Source of the DNA: Henricia sp. BOLD:AAB3569
Lineage: Eukaryota; Echinodermata; Asteroidea; Spinulosida; Echinasteridae
DNA: 64,000 bases
Direction of reading: 5' to 3'
Assembly (NCBI GenBank): GCA_037783545.1
Contig: JBBELK010000032.1
Coordinates: forward strand, 744,001 to 808,000
Shown: positions 35,103 through 46,746 of the stretch, piece after piece
Position numbering within the stretch: the first letter of the stretch is position 1
Layout of the letters: each line of letters begins with the position of its first letter
The notes under the pieces: generated by a model
The model's database searches: none
Told to the model about the DNA's origin: nothing
What the model saw: the letters and a program-made list of their open reading frames with translations, nothing else
Made by a program: the position numbers and the translations under genes

Positions 35103-36648
35103 ACATCGCCGGCAACAATGATCAACCCAGTGTGGCCGGTGAAGACAACGCACGTGCCAAATAGCGGTCAGATTTATGCGCCAAGCTCATATCATATTTT
35201 GCACACCCGCAAACAATCGAAATAAAAGGCGCATTTGGAGCCCAAAAAAATCGTACGTGCATGGAAGACCCAAGAGTTGACGGGGAACCAGCGGCCTAGC
35301 CAAGATGTTTTTTTTACTGCCGGGGGCGGTGTCATGTTTTTGTTAGTGCTATGGGGCCCAGGGACATGTTTTATGCGCCAAGCTCATATAATATTTTGCA
35401 CACCCGCAAACAATCTGAATAAAAGGCGCATTTGGAGCCCCCAAAAAATACGTACATGGAAGACCAAAGAGTTGACGGGGAACCAGCGGCCTAGCCAAGA
35501 TGTTTTCACTGCCGGGGCGGTGTCATGTTTTTGTTAGTGCTATGGGGCCCAGGGACATGTTTTAAGTCAATTTTCTTTCTTTCCCTATTTTTTCCCTTGC
35601 CCTTTTTTAGGGCACTACATGATGTATCTGGATTTGTTCCCCCCAGGCACCCCAGCACCTCCAGCCCGCCCCGCCCCCACCCCCACCCCCAGCTACGCCT
35701 GAGAGGGGATTACCAATTTCTGCATTTGTGTGAACTTACAACTCTTAGACCGACTCTGTGGCTGGTTGACACTTTTGGGTCGACTAACTCACGAAATCCG
35801 TTTGACCAGGTATCAGTAATTAGTCGACACTTTTGGACTAACTCGCGAAACCTGTCTGATTAGGTCGCATGCTTCGGATTCCATCAAGAAAAGAAAGGTG
35901 GGCCTATTTGGCCATGGAGCAGAGGAATACATTCCAAACGCTGCTGCTGTTGGGTGCTGCCGACTCGAACTGCCCATTTTGGGGTGGTCCTGTTAAAAGT
36001 CAATTAGTCATTTAGAAGTATTGTGGAACAAATGGAGAGGGCGCAATTTTACTTGGTCACTGAAATCAAACTTGACGAGAAAACTGTTTATCTGGGATCC
36101 AGTGGTGTACAAAAACTGGAACTCATGAGCGACCCGCCACATGCGGTGCTCTGTTATGGTCGTGCCCGTACTTGAATGGACTTGACTTTCCCCACCCTCT
36201 TGATCCGATGCCTATCTGTTTTAGATCTTCAAGAAACCTACATACACCCAGAAGCAGCAAGGGACGTGTACAGTCGGAGGATAGGACTCTTCCATCGAGC
36301 ACTGCCAGTGCGCTTCGGGAGAGAACTTGAGTAGATTAGCTAGAGGGACCAAGCGGTTAATCTCTGACTTGATTGCGATGATATACCCGCACGACCGACT
36401 AATTGTGCTATACGACTGGTATATAAACGCACAAAAATACCTGACACTGCCGTTCACGGTGTCCAGCGGCGGTCCACCCCAATTATTTTATTTTCATAAA
36501 ACTTGATAACTTTTCCAGATAGACCACACCTAATATCAAAATTCCCCGTTCATATTTCGACAATAAAGTCAATACACTTCAGTTCCGTTATTCTTTTCGT
36601 CCACTTGACTGTCTTCTGAAGGGTTTAAGGTGATTGCATCAAAGTGAC
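35103..36648 (+). repeat. Array unit with ~190-bp internal duplication (1546 bp)
   Basis: After GGACATGTTTTA at about 35373 the sequence jumps back to TGCGCCAAGCTCATATAATA, repeating unit positions ~85-275. TTTA microhomology at the join fits slippage or unequal exchange. Its ATGGCGG is changed to TTGTGG near 36019. Confidence 0.88.
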
Positions 36649-38206
36649 ACATCGCCGGCAACAATGATCAACCCAGTGTGGCCGGTGAAGACAACGCACG
36701 TGCCAAATAGCGGTCAGATTTATGCGCCAAGCTCATATAATATTTTGCACACCCGCAAACAATCGGAATAAAAGGCGCATTTGGAGCCAAAAAAATCGTA
36801 CGTGCATGGAAGACCCAAGAGTTGACGGGGAACCAGCGGCCTAGCCAAGATGTTTTTTTTACTGCCGGGGGCGGTGTCATGTTTTTGTTAGTGCTATGGG
36901 GCCCAGGGACATGTTTTAAGTAAATTTTCTTTCTTTCCCTATTTTTTCCCTTGCCCTTTTTTAGGGCACTACATGATGTATCTGGATTTGTTCCCCCCAG
37001 GCACCCCCAGCACCTCTAGCCCGCCCCGCCCCCACCCCCACCCCAGCTACGCCCGAGAGGGGATTACCAATTTGTGCATATAGGTGAACTTACAACTCTT
37101 AGACCGACTCTGTGGCTGGTTGACACTTTTGGGTCGACTAACTCACGAAATCCGTTTGACCAGGTATCAGTAATTAGTCGACACTTTTGGACTAACTCGC
37201 GAAACCTGTCTGATTAGGTCGCATGCTTCGGATTCCATCAAGAAAAGAAAGGTGGGCCTATTTGGCCATGGAGCAGAGGAATACATTTCAAACGCTACTG
37301 CTGTTGGGTGCTGCCGACTCGAACTGCCCATTTTGGGGTGGTCCTGTTAAAAGTCAATTAGCCATTTAGAAGTATGGCGGAACAAATGGAGAGGGCGCAT
37401 TTTTACTTGGTCACTGAAATCAAACTTGACAAGAAAACTGTTCATCTGGGAACCAGTGGTACGGTGTACAAAAACTGGAACTCATGAGCGACCCGCCACA
37501 TGCGGTGCTCTGTTATGGTCGTGCCCGTACTTGAATGGACTTGACTTTCCCCACCCTCTTGATCCGATGCCTATCTGTTTTAGATCTTCAAGAAACCTAC
37601 ATACACCCAGAAGCAGCAAGGGACGTGTACGGTCGGAGGATAGGACTCTTCCATCGAGCGCTGCCAATGCGCTTCGGGAGAGAACTTGGGTAGATTAGCT
37701 AGAGGGACCAAGCGGTTAATCTCTGACTTGATTGCGATGATATACCCGCACGACCGACTTAAAGCCGCCGCACACCTTTGCGATTTACCGGATAATCGGA
37801 TCATCGGACCTCTTACCGGAAAGGTGTGCGCTGAAACAATTCGGGCCGGTCTGACCGTACGCTATAAGACCGGAGCAAATCAAACTGGTTTGATTTTTCC
37901 GGATCCGATGGTCCGGTGTCCGATGGGCCGGTAAATCGCAAAGGTGTGCGGCGGGCTTAACTGTGCTAAACGACTGGTATATAAACGCACAAAAATACCT
38001 GACACTGCCGTTCACGGTGTCCAGCGGCGGTACACCCCAATTATTTGATTTTCATAAAACTTGATAACTTTTCCAGATAGACCACACCTAATATCAAAAT
38101 TCCCCGTTCATATTTCGACAATAAAGTCAATACACTTCAGTTCCGTTATTCTTTTCGTCCACTTGACTGTCTTCTGAAGGGTTTAAGGTGACTGCATCAA
38201 AGTGAC
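36649..38206 (+). repeat. Array unit carrying a ~200-bp MITE (1558 bp)
   Basis: About 1356 bp after removing the insertion at 37759-37960. Confidence 0.9.
37759..37960. mobile_element. MITE inserted in an array unit
   Basis: Ends are AGCCGCCGCACACCTTTGCG and its complement, extending through GATTTACCGG on both sides. TTAA lies at both outer edges; sister units read GACTAACTG at the site. A TAA (Harbinger) or TTAA (piggyBac) target is possible; one extra T on the left leaves this open. Confidence 0.8.
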
Positions 38207-38475
38207 ACATCGCCGGCAACAATGATCAACCCAGTGTGGCCGGTGAAGACAACGCACGTGCCAAATAGCGGTCAGATTTATGCGCCAAGCTCATATAATA
38301 TTTTGCACACCCGCAAACAATCTGAATAAAAGGCGATTTGGAGCCCAAAAAAAATACGTACATGGAAGACCCAAGAGTTGACGGGGAACCAGCGGCCTAG
38401 CCAAGATGTTTTCACTGCCGGGGCGGTGTCATGTTTTTGTTAGTGCTATGGGGCCCAGGGACATGTTTTAAGTCA

Positions 38476-38516
38476 ATTTTCTTTCTTTCCCTATTTTTTC
38501 CCTTGCCCTTTTTTAG
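38476..38516 (+). other. Strong splice-acceptor-like pyrimidine tract in each unit (example)
   Basis: A ~39-base tract of C and T, broken only by an A and a G, ends in TTTTTTAG followed by GGCACTACATGATG. The same tract is in every full unit and is the best match to an acceptor in the repeat. No matching donor could be assigned with confidence. Confidence 0.4.
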
Positions 38517-39324
38517 GGCACTACATGATGTATCTGGATTTGTTCCCCCCAGGCACCCCCAGCCCCTCTAGCCCGCCCCGCCCCCACCCCCACCCAGCTA
38601 CGCCTGAGAGGGGATTACCAATTTGTGCATTTGTGTGAACTTACAACTCTTAGACCGACTCTGTGGCTGGTTGACACTTTTGGGTCGACTAACTCACGAA
38701 ATCCGTTTGACCAGGTATCAGTAATTAGTCGACACTTTTGGACTAACTCGCGAAACATGTCTGATTAGGTCGCATGCTTCGGATTCCATCAAGAAAAGAA
38801 AGGTGGGCCTATTTGGCCATGGAGCAGAGGAATACATTCCAAAAGCTGCTGCTGTTGGGTGCTGCCGACTCGAACTGCCCATTTTGGGGTGGTCCTGTTA
38901 AAAGTCAATTAGCCATTTAGAAGTATGGCGGAACAAATGGAGAGGGCGCAATTTTACTTGGTCACTGAAATCAAACTTGACAAGAAAACTGTTCATATGG
39001 GATCCAGTGGTGTACAAAAACTGGATCTCATGAGCGACCCGCCACATGCGGTGCTCTGTTATGGTCGTGCCCGTACTTGAATGGACTTGACTTTCCCCAC
39101 CCTCTTGATCCGATGCCTATCTGTTTTAGATCTTCAAGAAACCTACATACACCCAGAAGCAGCAAGGGACGTGTACAGTCGGAGGATAGGACTCTTCCAT
39201 CGAGCGCTGCCAGTGCGCTTCGGGAGAGAACTTGGGTAGATTAGCTAGAGGGACCAAGCGGTCAATCTCTGACTTGATTGCGATGATATACCCGCACGAC
39301 CGACTAACTGTGCTAAACGACTGG

Positions 39325-39332
39325 TATATAAA
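39325..39332 (+). promoter_or_regulatory. TATATAAA box in each unit (example)
   Basis: GGTATATAAACGCACAAAAA is conserved in nearly all units. If it is a core promoter, transcription would run rightward into the next unit, whose ATGGCGG start lies about 950 bp downstream. Confidence 0.3.
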
Positions 39333-39553
39333 CGCACAAAAATACCTGACACTGCCGTTCACGGTGTCCAGCGGCGGTACACCCCAATTATTTGATTTTC
39401 ATAAAACTTGATAACTTTTCCAGATAGACCACACCTAATATCAAAATTCCCCGTTCATATTTCGACAATATGGTCAATACACTTCAGTTCCGTTATTCTT
39501 TTCGTCCACTTGACTGTCTTCTGAAGGGTTTAAGGTGACTGCATCAAAGTGAC

Positions 39554-40908
39554 ACATCGCCGGCAACAATGATCAACCCAGTGTGGCCGGTGAAGACAAC
39601 GCACGTGCCAAATAGCGGTCAGATTTATGCGCCAAGCTCATATAATATTTTGCACACCCGCAAACAATCTGAATAAAAGGCGCATTTGGAGCCCAAAAAA
39701 AATACGTACATGGAAGACCCAAGAGTTGACGGGGAACCAGCGGCCTAGCCAAGATGTTTTCACTGCCGGGGCGGTGTCATGTTTTTGTTAGTGCTATGGG
39801 GCCCAGGGACATGTTTTAAGTCAATTTTCTTTCTTTCCCTATTTTTTCCCTTGCCCTTTTTTAGGGCACTACATGATGTATCTGGATTTGTTCCCCCCAG
39901 GCACCCCCAGCCCCTCTAGCCCGCCCCGCCCCCACCCCCACCCAGCTACGCCTGAGAGGGGATTACCAATTTGTGCATTTGTGTGAACTTACAACTCTTA
40001 GACCGACTCTGTGGCTGGTTGACACTTTTGGGTCGACTAACTCACGAAATCCGTTTGACCAGGTATCAGTAATTAGTCGACACTTTTGGACTAACTCGCG
40101 AAACATGTCTGATTAGGTCGCATGTTTCGGATTCCATCAAGAAAAGAAAGGTGGGCCTATTTTGCCATGGAGCAGAGGAATACATTCCAAACGCTGCTGC
40201 TGTTGGGTGCTGCCGACTCGAACTGCCCATTTTGGGGTGGTCCTGTTAAAAGTCAATTAGCCATTTAGAAGTATGGCGGAACAAATGGAGAGGGCGCAAT
40301 TTTACTTGGTCACTGAAATCAAACTTGACAAGAAAACTGTTCATCTGGGAACCAGTGGTACGGTGTACAAAAACTGGAACTCATGAGCGACCCGCCACAT
40401 GCGGTGCTCTGTTATGGTCGTGCCCGTACTTGAATAGACTTGACTTTCCCCACCCTCTTGATCCGATGCCTATCTGTTTTAGATCTTCAAGAAACCTACA
40501 TACACCCAGAAGCAGCAAGGGATGTGTACAGTCGGAGGATAGGACTCTTCCATCGAGCGCTGCCAGTGCGATTCGGGAGAGAACTTGGGTAGATTAGCTA
40601 GAGGGACCAATTGCGGTTAATCTCTGACTTGATTGCGATGATATACCCGCACGACCGACTAACTGTGCTATACGACTGGTATATAAACGCACAAAAATAC
40701 CTGACACTGCCGTTCACGGTGTCCAGCGGCGGTACACCCCAATTATATTATTTTCATAAAACTTGATCACTTTTCCAGATAGACCACACCTAATATAAAC
40801 ATTCCACGTTCATATTTCGACAATAAAGTCAATACACTTCAGTTCCGTTATTCTTTTCGTCCACTTGACTGTCTTCTGAAGGGTTTAAGGTGATTGCATC
40901 AAAGTGAC
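39554..40908 (+). repeat. Array unit, 1355 bp
   Basis: Full unit; closely follows the 38207 copy in its first half. Confidence 0.9.
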
Positions 40909-42261
40909 ACATCGCCGGCAACAATGATCAACCCAGTGTGGCCGGTGAAGACAACGCACGTGCCAAATAGCGGTCAGATTTATGCGCCAAGCTCATATAA
41001 TATTTTGCACACCCGCAAACAATCTGAATAAAAGGCGCATTTGGAGCCCAAAAAAAATACGTACATGGAAGACCCAAGAGTTGACGGGGAACCAGCGGCC
41101 TAGCCAAGATGTTTTCACTGCCGGGGCGGTGTCGTGTTTTTGTTAGTGCTATGGGGCCCAGGGACATGTTTTAAGTCAATTTACTTTTTTTACCTATTTT
41201 TTCCCTTGCCCTTTTTTAGGGCACTACATGATGTATCTGGATTTGTTCCCCCCAGGCACCCCCAGCCCCTCTAGCCCGCCCTGCCCCCACCCCCACCCAG
41301 CTACGCCTGAGAGGGGATTACCAATTTGTGCATTTGTGTGAACTTACAACTCTTAGACCGACTCTGTGGCTGGTTGACACTTTTGGGTCGACTAACTCAC
41401 GAAATCCGTTTGACCAGGTATCAGTAATTAGTCGACACTTTTGGACTAACTCGCGAAACATGTCTGATTAGGTCGCATGCTTCGGATTCCATCAAGAAAA
41501 GAAAGGTGGGCCTATTTGGCCATGGAGCAGAGGAATACATTTCAAACGCTGCTGCTGTTGGGTGCGGCCGACTCGAACTGCCCATTTTGGGGTGGTCCTG
41601 TTAAAAGTCAATTAGCCATTTAGAAGTATGGCGGAACAAATGGAGAGGGCGCAATTTTACTTGGTCACTGAAATCAAACTTGACAAGAAAACTGTTCATC
41701 TGGGAACCAGTGGTACGGTGTACAAAAACTGGAACTCATGAGCGACCCGCCACATGCGGTGCTCTGTTATGGTCGTGCCCGTACTTGAATGGACTTGACT
41801 TTCCCCACCCTCTTGATCCGATGCCTATCTGTTTTAGATCTTCAAGAAACCTACATACACCCAGAAGCAGCAAGGGACGTGTACGGTCGGAGGATAGGAC
41901 TCTTCCATCGAGCGCTGCCAGTGCGCTTCGGGAGAGAACTTGGGTAGATTAGCTAGAGGGACCAAGCGGTTAATCTCTGACTTGATTGCGATGATATACC
42001 CGCACGACCGACTAACTGTGCTATACGACTGGTATATAAACGCACAAAAATACCTGACACTGCCGTTCACGGTGTCCAGCGGCGGTACACCCCAATTATT
42101 TGATTTTCATAAAACTTGATAACTTTTCCAGATAGACCACACCTAATATAAAAATTCCCCGTTCATATTTCGACAATAAAGTCAATACACTTCAGTTCCG
42201 TTATTCTTTTCGTCCACTTGACTGTCTTCTGAAGGGTTTAATGTGATTGCATCAAAGTGAC
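40909..42261 (+). repeat. Array unit, 1353 bp
   Basis: Shares the private variants of the unit at 13231. Confidence 0.9.
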
Positions 42262-43609
42262 ACATCGCTGGCAACAATGATCAACCCAGTGTGGCCGGTG
42301 AAGACAACGCACGTGCCAAATAGCGGTCAGATTTATGCGCCAAGCTTAGGCCTATATAATATTTTGCACACCCGCAAACAATCTGAATAAAAGGCGCATT
42401 TGGAGCCCCAAAAAAATACGTACATGGAAGACCCAAGAGTTGACGGGGAACCAGCGGCCTAGCCAAGATGTTTTCACTGCCGGGGCGGTGTCATGTTTTT
42501 GTTAGTGCTATGGGGCCCAGGGACATGTTTTAAGTCAATTTTCTTTCTTTCCCTATTTTTTCCCTTGCCCTTTTTTAGGGCACTACATGATGTATCTGGA
42601 TTTGTTCCCCCCAGGCACCCCCGGCCCGCCCCGCTCCCACCCCCACCCAGCTACGCCTGAGAGGGGATTACCAATTTGTGCATTTGTGTGAACTTACAAC
42701 TCTTAGACCGACTCTGTTGCTGGTTGACACTTTTGGGTCGACTAACTCACGAAATCCGTTTGACCAGGTATCAGTAATTAGTCGACACTTTTGGACTAAC
42801 TCGCGAAACCTGTCTGATTAGGTCGCATGCTTCGGATTCCATCAAGAAAAGAAAGGTGGGCCTATTTGGCCATGGAGCAGAGGAATACATTCCAAACGCT
42901 GTTGCTGTTGGGTGCTGCCGACTCGAACTGCCCATTTTGGGGTGGTCCTGTTAAAAGTCAATTAGCCATTTAGAAGTATGGCGGAACAAATGGAGAGGGC
43001 GCAATTTTACTTGGTCACTGAAATCAAACTTGACAAGAAAACTGTTCATCTGGGAACCAGTGGTACGGTGTACAAAAACTGGAACTCATGAGCGACCCGC
43101 CACATGCGGTGCTCTGTTATGGTCGTGCCCGTACTTGAATGGACTTGACTTCCCCCACCCTCTTGATCGGATGCCTATCTGTTTTAGATCTTCAAGAAAC
43201 CTATATACATACACCCAGAAGCAGCAAGGGACGTGTACAGTCGGAGGATAGGACTCTTCCATCGAGCGCTGCGCTCCGGGAGAGAACTTGGGTAGATTAG
43301 CTAGAGGGACCAAGCGGTTAATCTCTGACTTGATTGCGATGATATACCCGCACGACCGACTAACTGTGCTATACGACTGGTATATAAACGCACGAAAATA
43401 CCTGACACTGCCGTTCACGGTGTCCAGCGGCGGTACACCCCAATTATTTTATTTTCATAAAACTTGATAACTTTTCCAGATAGACCACACCTAATATCAA
43501 AATTCCCCGTTCATATTTCGACATTAAAGTCAATACACTTCAGTTCCGTTATTCTTTTCGTCCACTTGACTGTCTTCTGAAGGGTTTAAGGTGATTGCAT
43601 CAAAGTGAC
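42262..43609 (+). repeat. Array unit, 1348 bp
   Basis: Has AAGCTTAGGCCTATATAATA in place of AAGCTCATATAATA and a shortened C-rich stretch. Confidence 0.9.
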
Positions 43610-44482
43610 ACATCGCCGGCAACAATGATCAACCCAGTGTGGCCGGTGAATACAACGCACGTGCCAAATAGCGGTCAGATTTATGCGCCAAGCTCTTATA
43701 ATATTTTGCACACCCGCAAACAATCGGAATAAAAGGCGTATTGGCCATGGAGCAGAGGAATACATTTCAAACGCTTCTGCTGTTGGGTGCTGCCGACTCG
43801 AACTGCCCATTTTGGGGTAGTCCTGTTAAAAGTCAATTAGCCATTTAGAAGTATGGCGGAACAAATGGAGAGGGCGCAATTTTACTTGGTCACTGAAATC
43901 AAACTTGACAAGAAAACTGTTCATCTGGGATCCATGTGATGTACAAAAACTGGAACTCATGAGCGACCCGCCACATGCGGTGCTCTGTTATGGTCGTGCC
44001 CGTACTTGAATGGACTTGACTTTCCCCACCCTCTTGATCCGATGCCTATCTGTTTTAGATCTTCAAGAAACCTACATACACCCAGAAGCAGCAAGGGACG
44101 TGTACAGTCGGAGGATAGGACTCTTCCATCGAGCGCTGCCAGTGCGCTTCGGGAGAGAACTTGGGTAGATTAGCTAGAGGGACCAAGCGGTTAATCTCTG
44201 ACTTGATTGCGATGATATACCCGCACGACCGACTAACTGTGCTATACGACTGGTATATAAACGCACAAAAATACCTGACACTGCCGTTCACGGTGTCCAG
44301 CGGCGGTCCACCCCAATTATTTTATTTTCATAAAACTTGATAACTTTTCCAGATAGACCACACCTAATATCAAAATTCCCCGTTCATATTTCGACAATAA
44401 AGTCAATACACTTCAGTTCCGTTATTCTTTTCGTCCACTTGACTGTCTTCTGAAGGGTTTAAGGTGATTGCATCAAAGTGAC
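43610..44482 (+). repeat. Short array unit, same deletion as 19058 (873 bp)
   Basis: Identical deletion junction AAAAGGCG|TATTGGCC. Last complete copy of the array. Confidence 0.9.
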
Positions 44483-44513
44483 ACATCGCCGGCAACAATG
44501 ATCAACCACGTGT
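44483..44513 (+). repeat. Array end, partial unit
   Basis: Unit sequence stops after AACAATGATCAACC. Confidence 0.8.
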
Positions 44514-44539
44514 GGCTAGCCTTGGTTAGGCGTTCATCG

Positions 44540-45007
44540 GGCTGCGTTCGGGCGTGTACTCGTGTTAACACGAGCAGTACTCCTGCGCGCGTGAACGGCA
44601 AGATTAACGACACTCGGGTCAATGAGAGTATGCTCTAGCTACTCCCCAACAAATGGGGAGTGCTCTTACTCCTGACGAGTGTCGTGTGATTTGTACGAAG
44701 GTGGCGGAATATGGGTTGAAATTTTAGTGAATTTGCTCAACGTGTCAACTGGATAACTGAAACAACAACTCACTAAGGTTTGTTTTAGACGGCATCAAAG
44801 GTTAGTACGACTTACGGTCTGTATTTTCTTCAGTTTCTTGTGAGCAGTGAAACGGCGTTTTTTGCGCATTCATAGCAAGAAACGGCCATCTTGACTGATG
44901 GCCTTTCGCTCATGCGGACTGCGGACTTGCCGTTCGCGTAATGTGACCCGAGTGCAATGCGCACACATTACTCCGGAGTAGCGAGAACTGCACGCCCGAA
45001 CGCAGCC
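44540..45007. mobile_element. TIR element at the right edge of the array
   Basis: GGCTGCGTTCGGGCGTG (44540-44556) is exactly mirrored at 44991-45007. A second inner pair (GCGTGAACGGCAAG / CTTGCCGTTCGCG) and a hairpin ACTCCCCAACAAATGGGGAGT near 44641 are inside. AGCCTTGGTT occurs on both sides (44517, 45004), but its position relative to the TIRs is unequal, so it is not a clean target duplication. Confidence 0.65.
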
Positions 45008-45053
45008 TTGGTTTCAAACACAGATTTATATTAACAATCTGTGGTTTTAAATG

Positions 45054-45197
45054 AAAGGCACTATAGGCCTAGGCCGTCAGCAATGCGCGCGTGCCAAATT
45101 CGTGCCACGAAATACGCAGCTCCATAGCAAAGGCATGGAGCTGCGTATTTCGTGGCACGAATTTGGCGCGCACGCATTGCTGACGAGCCTGTGCCTT
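45054..45197. mobile_element. Palindromic MITE family, copy 1
   Basis: Arms around GTCAGCAATGCGCGC and CCAAATTCGTGCCACGAAAT fold on a short loop (CATAGCAAAGGCATGG). The same palindrome occurs at 46620 and 52474. Confidence 0.8.
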
Positions 45198-45854
45198 GCA
45201 CTGTCCTATTTTCTGCAAAAACACCAACATGCATTTGACATGGATACATAAATGCCCTTATAAACGATGAACTCAGAGCAATTTATTTTACACAACACAC
45301 ACCATATTATTCTGAAATACATGGTATATAAGTTTTAAATTTAAACACATGGTAGACTGGTGCTAAATATGAATAAATATAAAGACAAGTACGGTGCAAA
45401 ATAATCTCAGTAATAGTATGGATTGTTCATTCAAAATACATGTGACAGGTTCGTATAAAAATCGTATTCTTCATTCATGAATCAACATTATTCGTGATGA
45501 CTGTACGAAAACATAACAGACGAATCTTTATTAAATGTAATAATGAGGTTCAGACTATCAATACAGGCCAGATTTGCGAGATACCACATGTTAACATCGG
45601 ATAAAATAACCCATGAAAATGTAGACTTGACTCAAATCGACCTCTTTGTTTGGTCCGTGGTCCGAAAATCATTCCCCGATAGAGCGCCCTCTTGCGTCAG
45701 TATTCTTTCATAGGGCAAACAGATTAGACAGGCCACTAGTCCAGAGGGCGCGCTGTACGCTCGAATTACAAACCAAACACGGGAAGTCAGACTTGGGCAA
45801 GTCTAAAATGCAAAATCTCAAATTGCCTTAATCGTGACTTGGCACGAGAACCTA
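45198..45854. other. AT-rich, no gene recognised
   Basis: No domain-like reading frame or structured repeat was seen. Confidence 0.4.
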
Positions 45855-46004
45855 TAGAGCTTTTTCACCGGCGGCCATGACTGGGGGCATGGTTCTGATG
45901 TTTAAATTATGTGACAATAGATTCCCAAAGTGCCTACTCAGGCATGATACACGGTAACAATGTAATTTTCCCCCGGTGTCATGGCCGCTCGTGCAAAAGG
46001 TCTA
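45855..46004. mobile_element. Short MITE (~150 bp)
   Basis: TATAGAGCTTTTTCACCGGC then GGCCATGAC at left is mirrored by GTCATGGCCGCTCGTGCAAA then AGGTCTA at right, with a few mismatches. Confidence 0.6.
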
Positions 46005-46619
46005 TCGATGGCTAATTAAGTCTGTTACAAAATGACCTTTATCTTTGACTAATGAGACGCGTTTGGCAGATGCGATTAAAACGCATGGTAACGACGTAAA
46101 TGTCGACATAAAGTCGTTGGGTCCGGGAGGCGATATTTTTTTCCGTACCACTGTTTAGCGAACATTGCTTCTGATTGGTTTAACCCCTATGCATATGTTG
46201 CATACTGATGTATTTTGTCGATAACTACCTCAACATAACCCCACACCATACCACACTCTTTCCTCAATTAATAGTAAAAAAAATTTAATACGACTCTAAG
46301 GAGATTCGATCCTGCCATCTCTCGATTCCAAACGACTCGACAAACTCCTGAATTTTCTTTCTTATATCCTTTTATTTAATAACTCTTGGAGGCGCTATAT
46401 AGAAAATATGAATATTCATTTACAATGCACCAATCGATGAAGCCCCATAGCGAAAATGTGGTACGGAAAAAAAATCGCGTCCGGGAGGTCGTCTCCACCC
46501 TATTCATCATCCATTGTTCATCAATATTAGGCCGGGTGGCGAGGTCACGGACCTGGCGACTATGTACGTTACATATATTGAGAGAGAAAAACTAACAATG
46601 TCATGTGATTTTCCCAACA

Positions 46620-46746
46620 GGCTCGTCAGCAATGCGCGCCCGCCAAATTCGTGCTCGAAACACGCAGCACCATGCCTTTGCTATGGAGCTGCGTATTGCG
46701 TGGCACACATTTGGCGGGCGCGCATTGCTGACGAGCCTGTGCCTTT
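46620..46746. mobile_element. Palindromic MITE family, copy 2
   Basis: GGCTCGTCAGCAATGCGCGC ... complement ending GACGAGCCTGTGCCTTT. Left arm has lost a few bases (GTGCTCGAAACACG instead of GTGCCACGAAATACG). Confidence 0.8.

Larger units (their letters stand above)
38207..39553 (+). repeat. Array unit, 1347 bp
   Basis: Full unit; a good reference copy. AATAAAGTC near its end is mutated to AATATGGTC. Confidence 0.9.
7031..44513 (+). repeat. Tandem array of a ~1.35-kb unit, ~22 copies
   Basis: Units start (arbitrary phase) at ACATCGCCGGCAACAATGAT and recur head to tail at 9176, 10521, 11878, 13231, 14577, 15937, 19058, 19931, 21284, 28437, 31052, 32399, 33747, 35103, 36649, 38207, 39554, 40909, 42262, 43610 and 44483. 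Full units are 1345-1360 bp; longer or shorter ones are explained by insertions or deletions. Landmarks in a unit: AATAAA near +120; a pyrimidine tract ending in AG near +310; a C-rich stretch near +350; ATGGCGG near +718; TATATAAA near +1118. The unit does not match U1-U7 snRNA, 5S rRNA, tRNA or 7SL as far as can be judged by eye. It may be a satellite or a decayed tandem gene family. Confidence 0.95.

Noticed and set aside
9241-44291. Many further 60-110 codon frames in array units on both strands
   Set aside because: They recur only because the DNA repeats, change frame between units, and show no domain.
7031-44513. Array as a 5S rRNA, U-snRNA, spliced-leader, histone or rDNA cluster
   Set aside because: None of the recognisable core sequences of these genes appears in the unit on either strand, and no histone-like frame exists.
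7031-44513. CRISPR-like or phage-like repeat array
   Set aside because: Unit length, absence of spacers and eukaryotic context exclude this.
44517-45013. 8-bp target duplication CCTTGGTT around the TIR element at 44540-45007
   Set aside because: On the left it lies 13 bp outside the TIR, on the right it overlaps the TIR end, so it is not a proper duplication.
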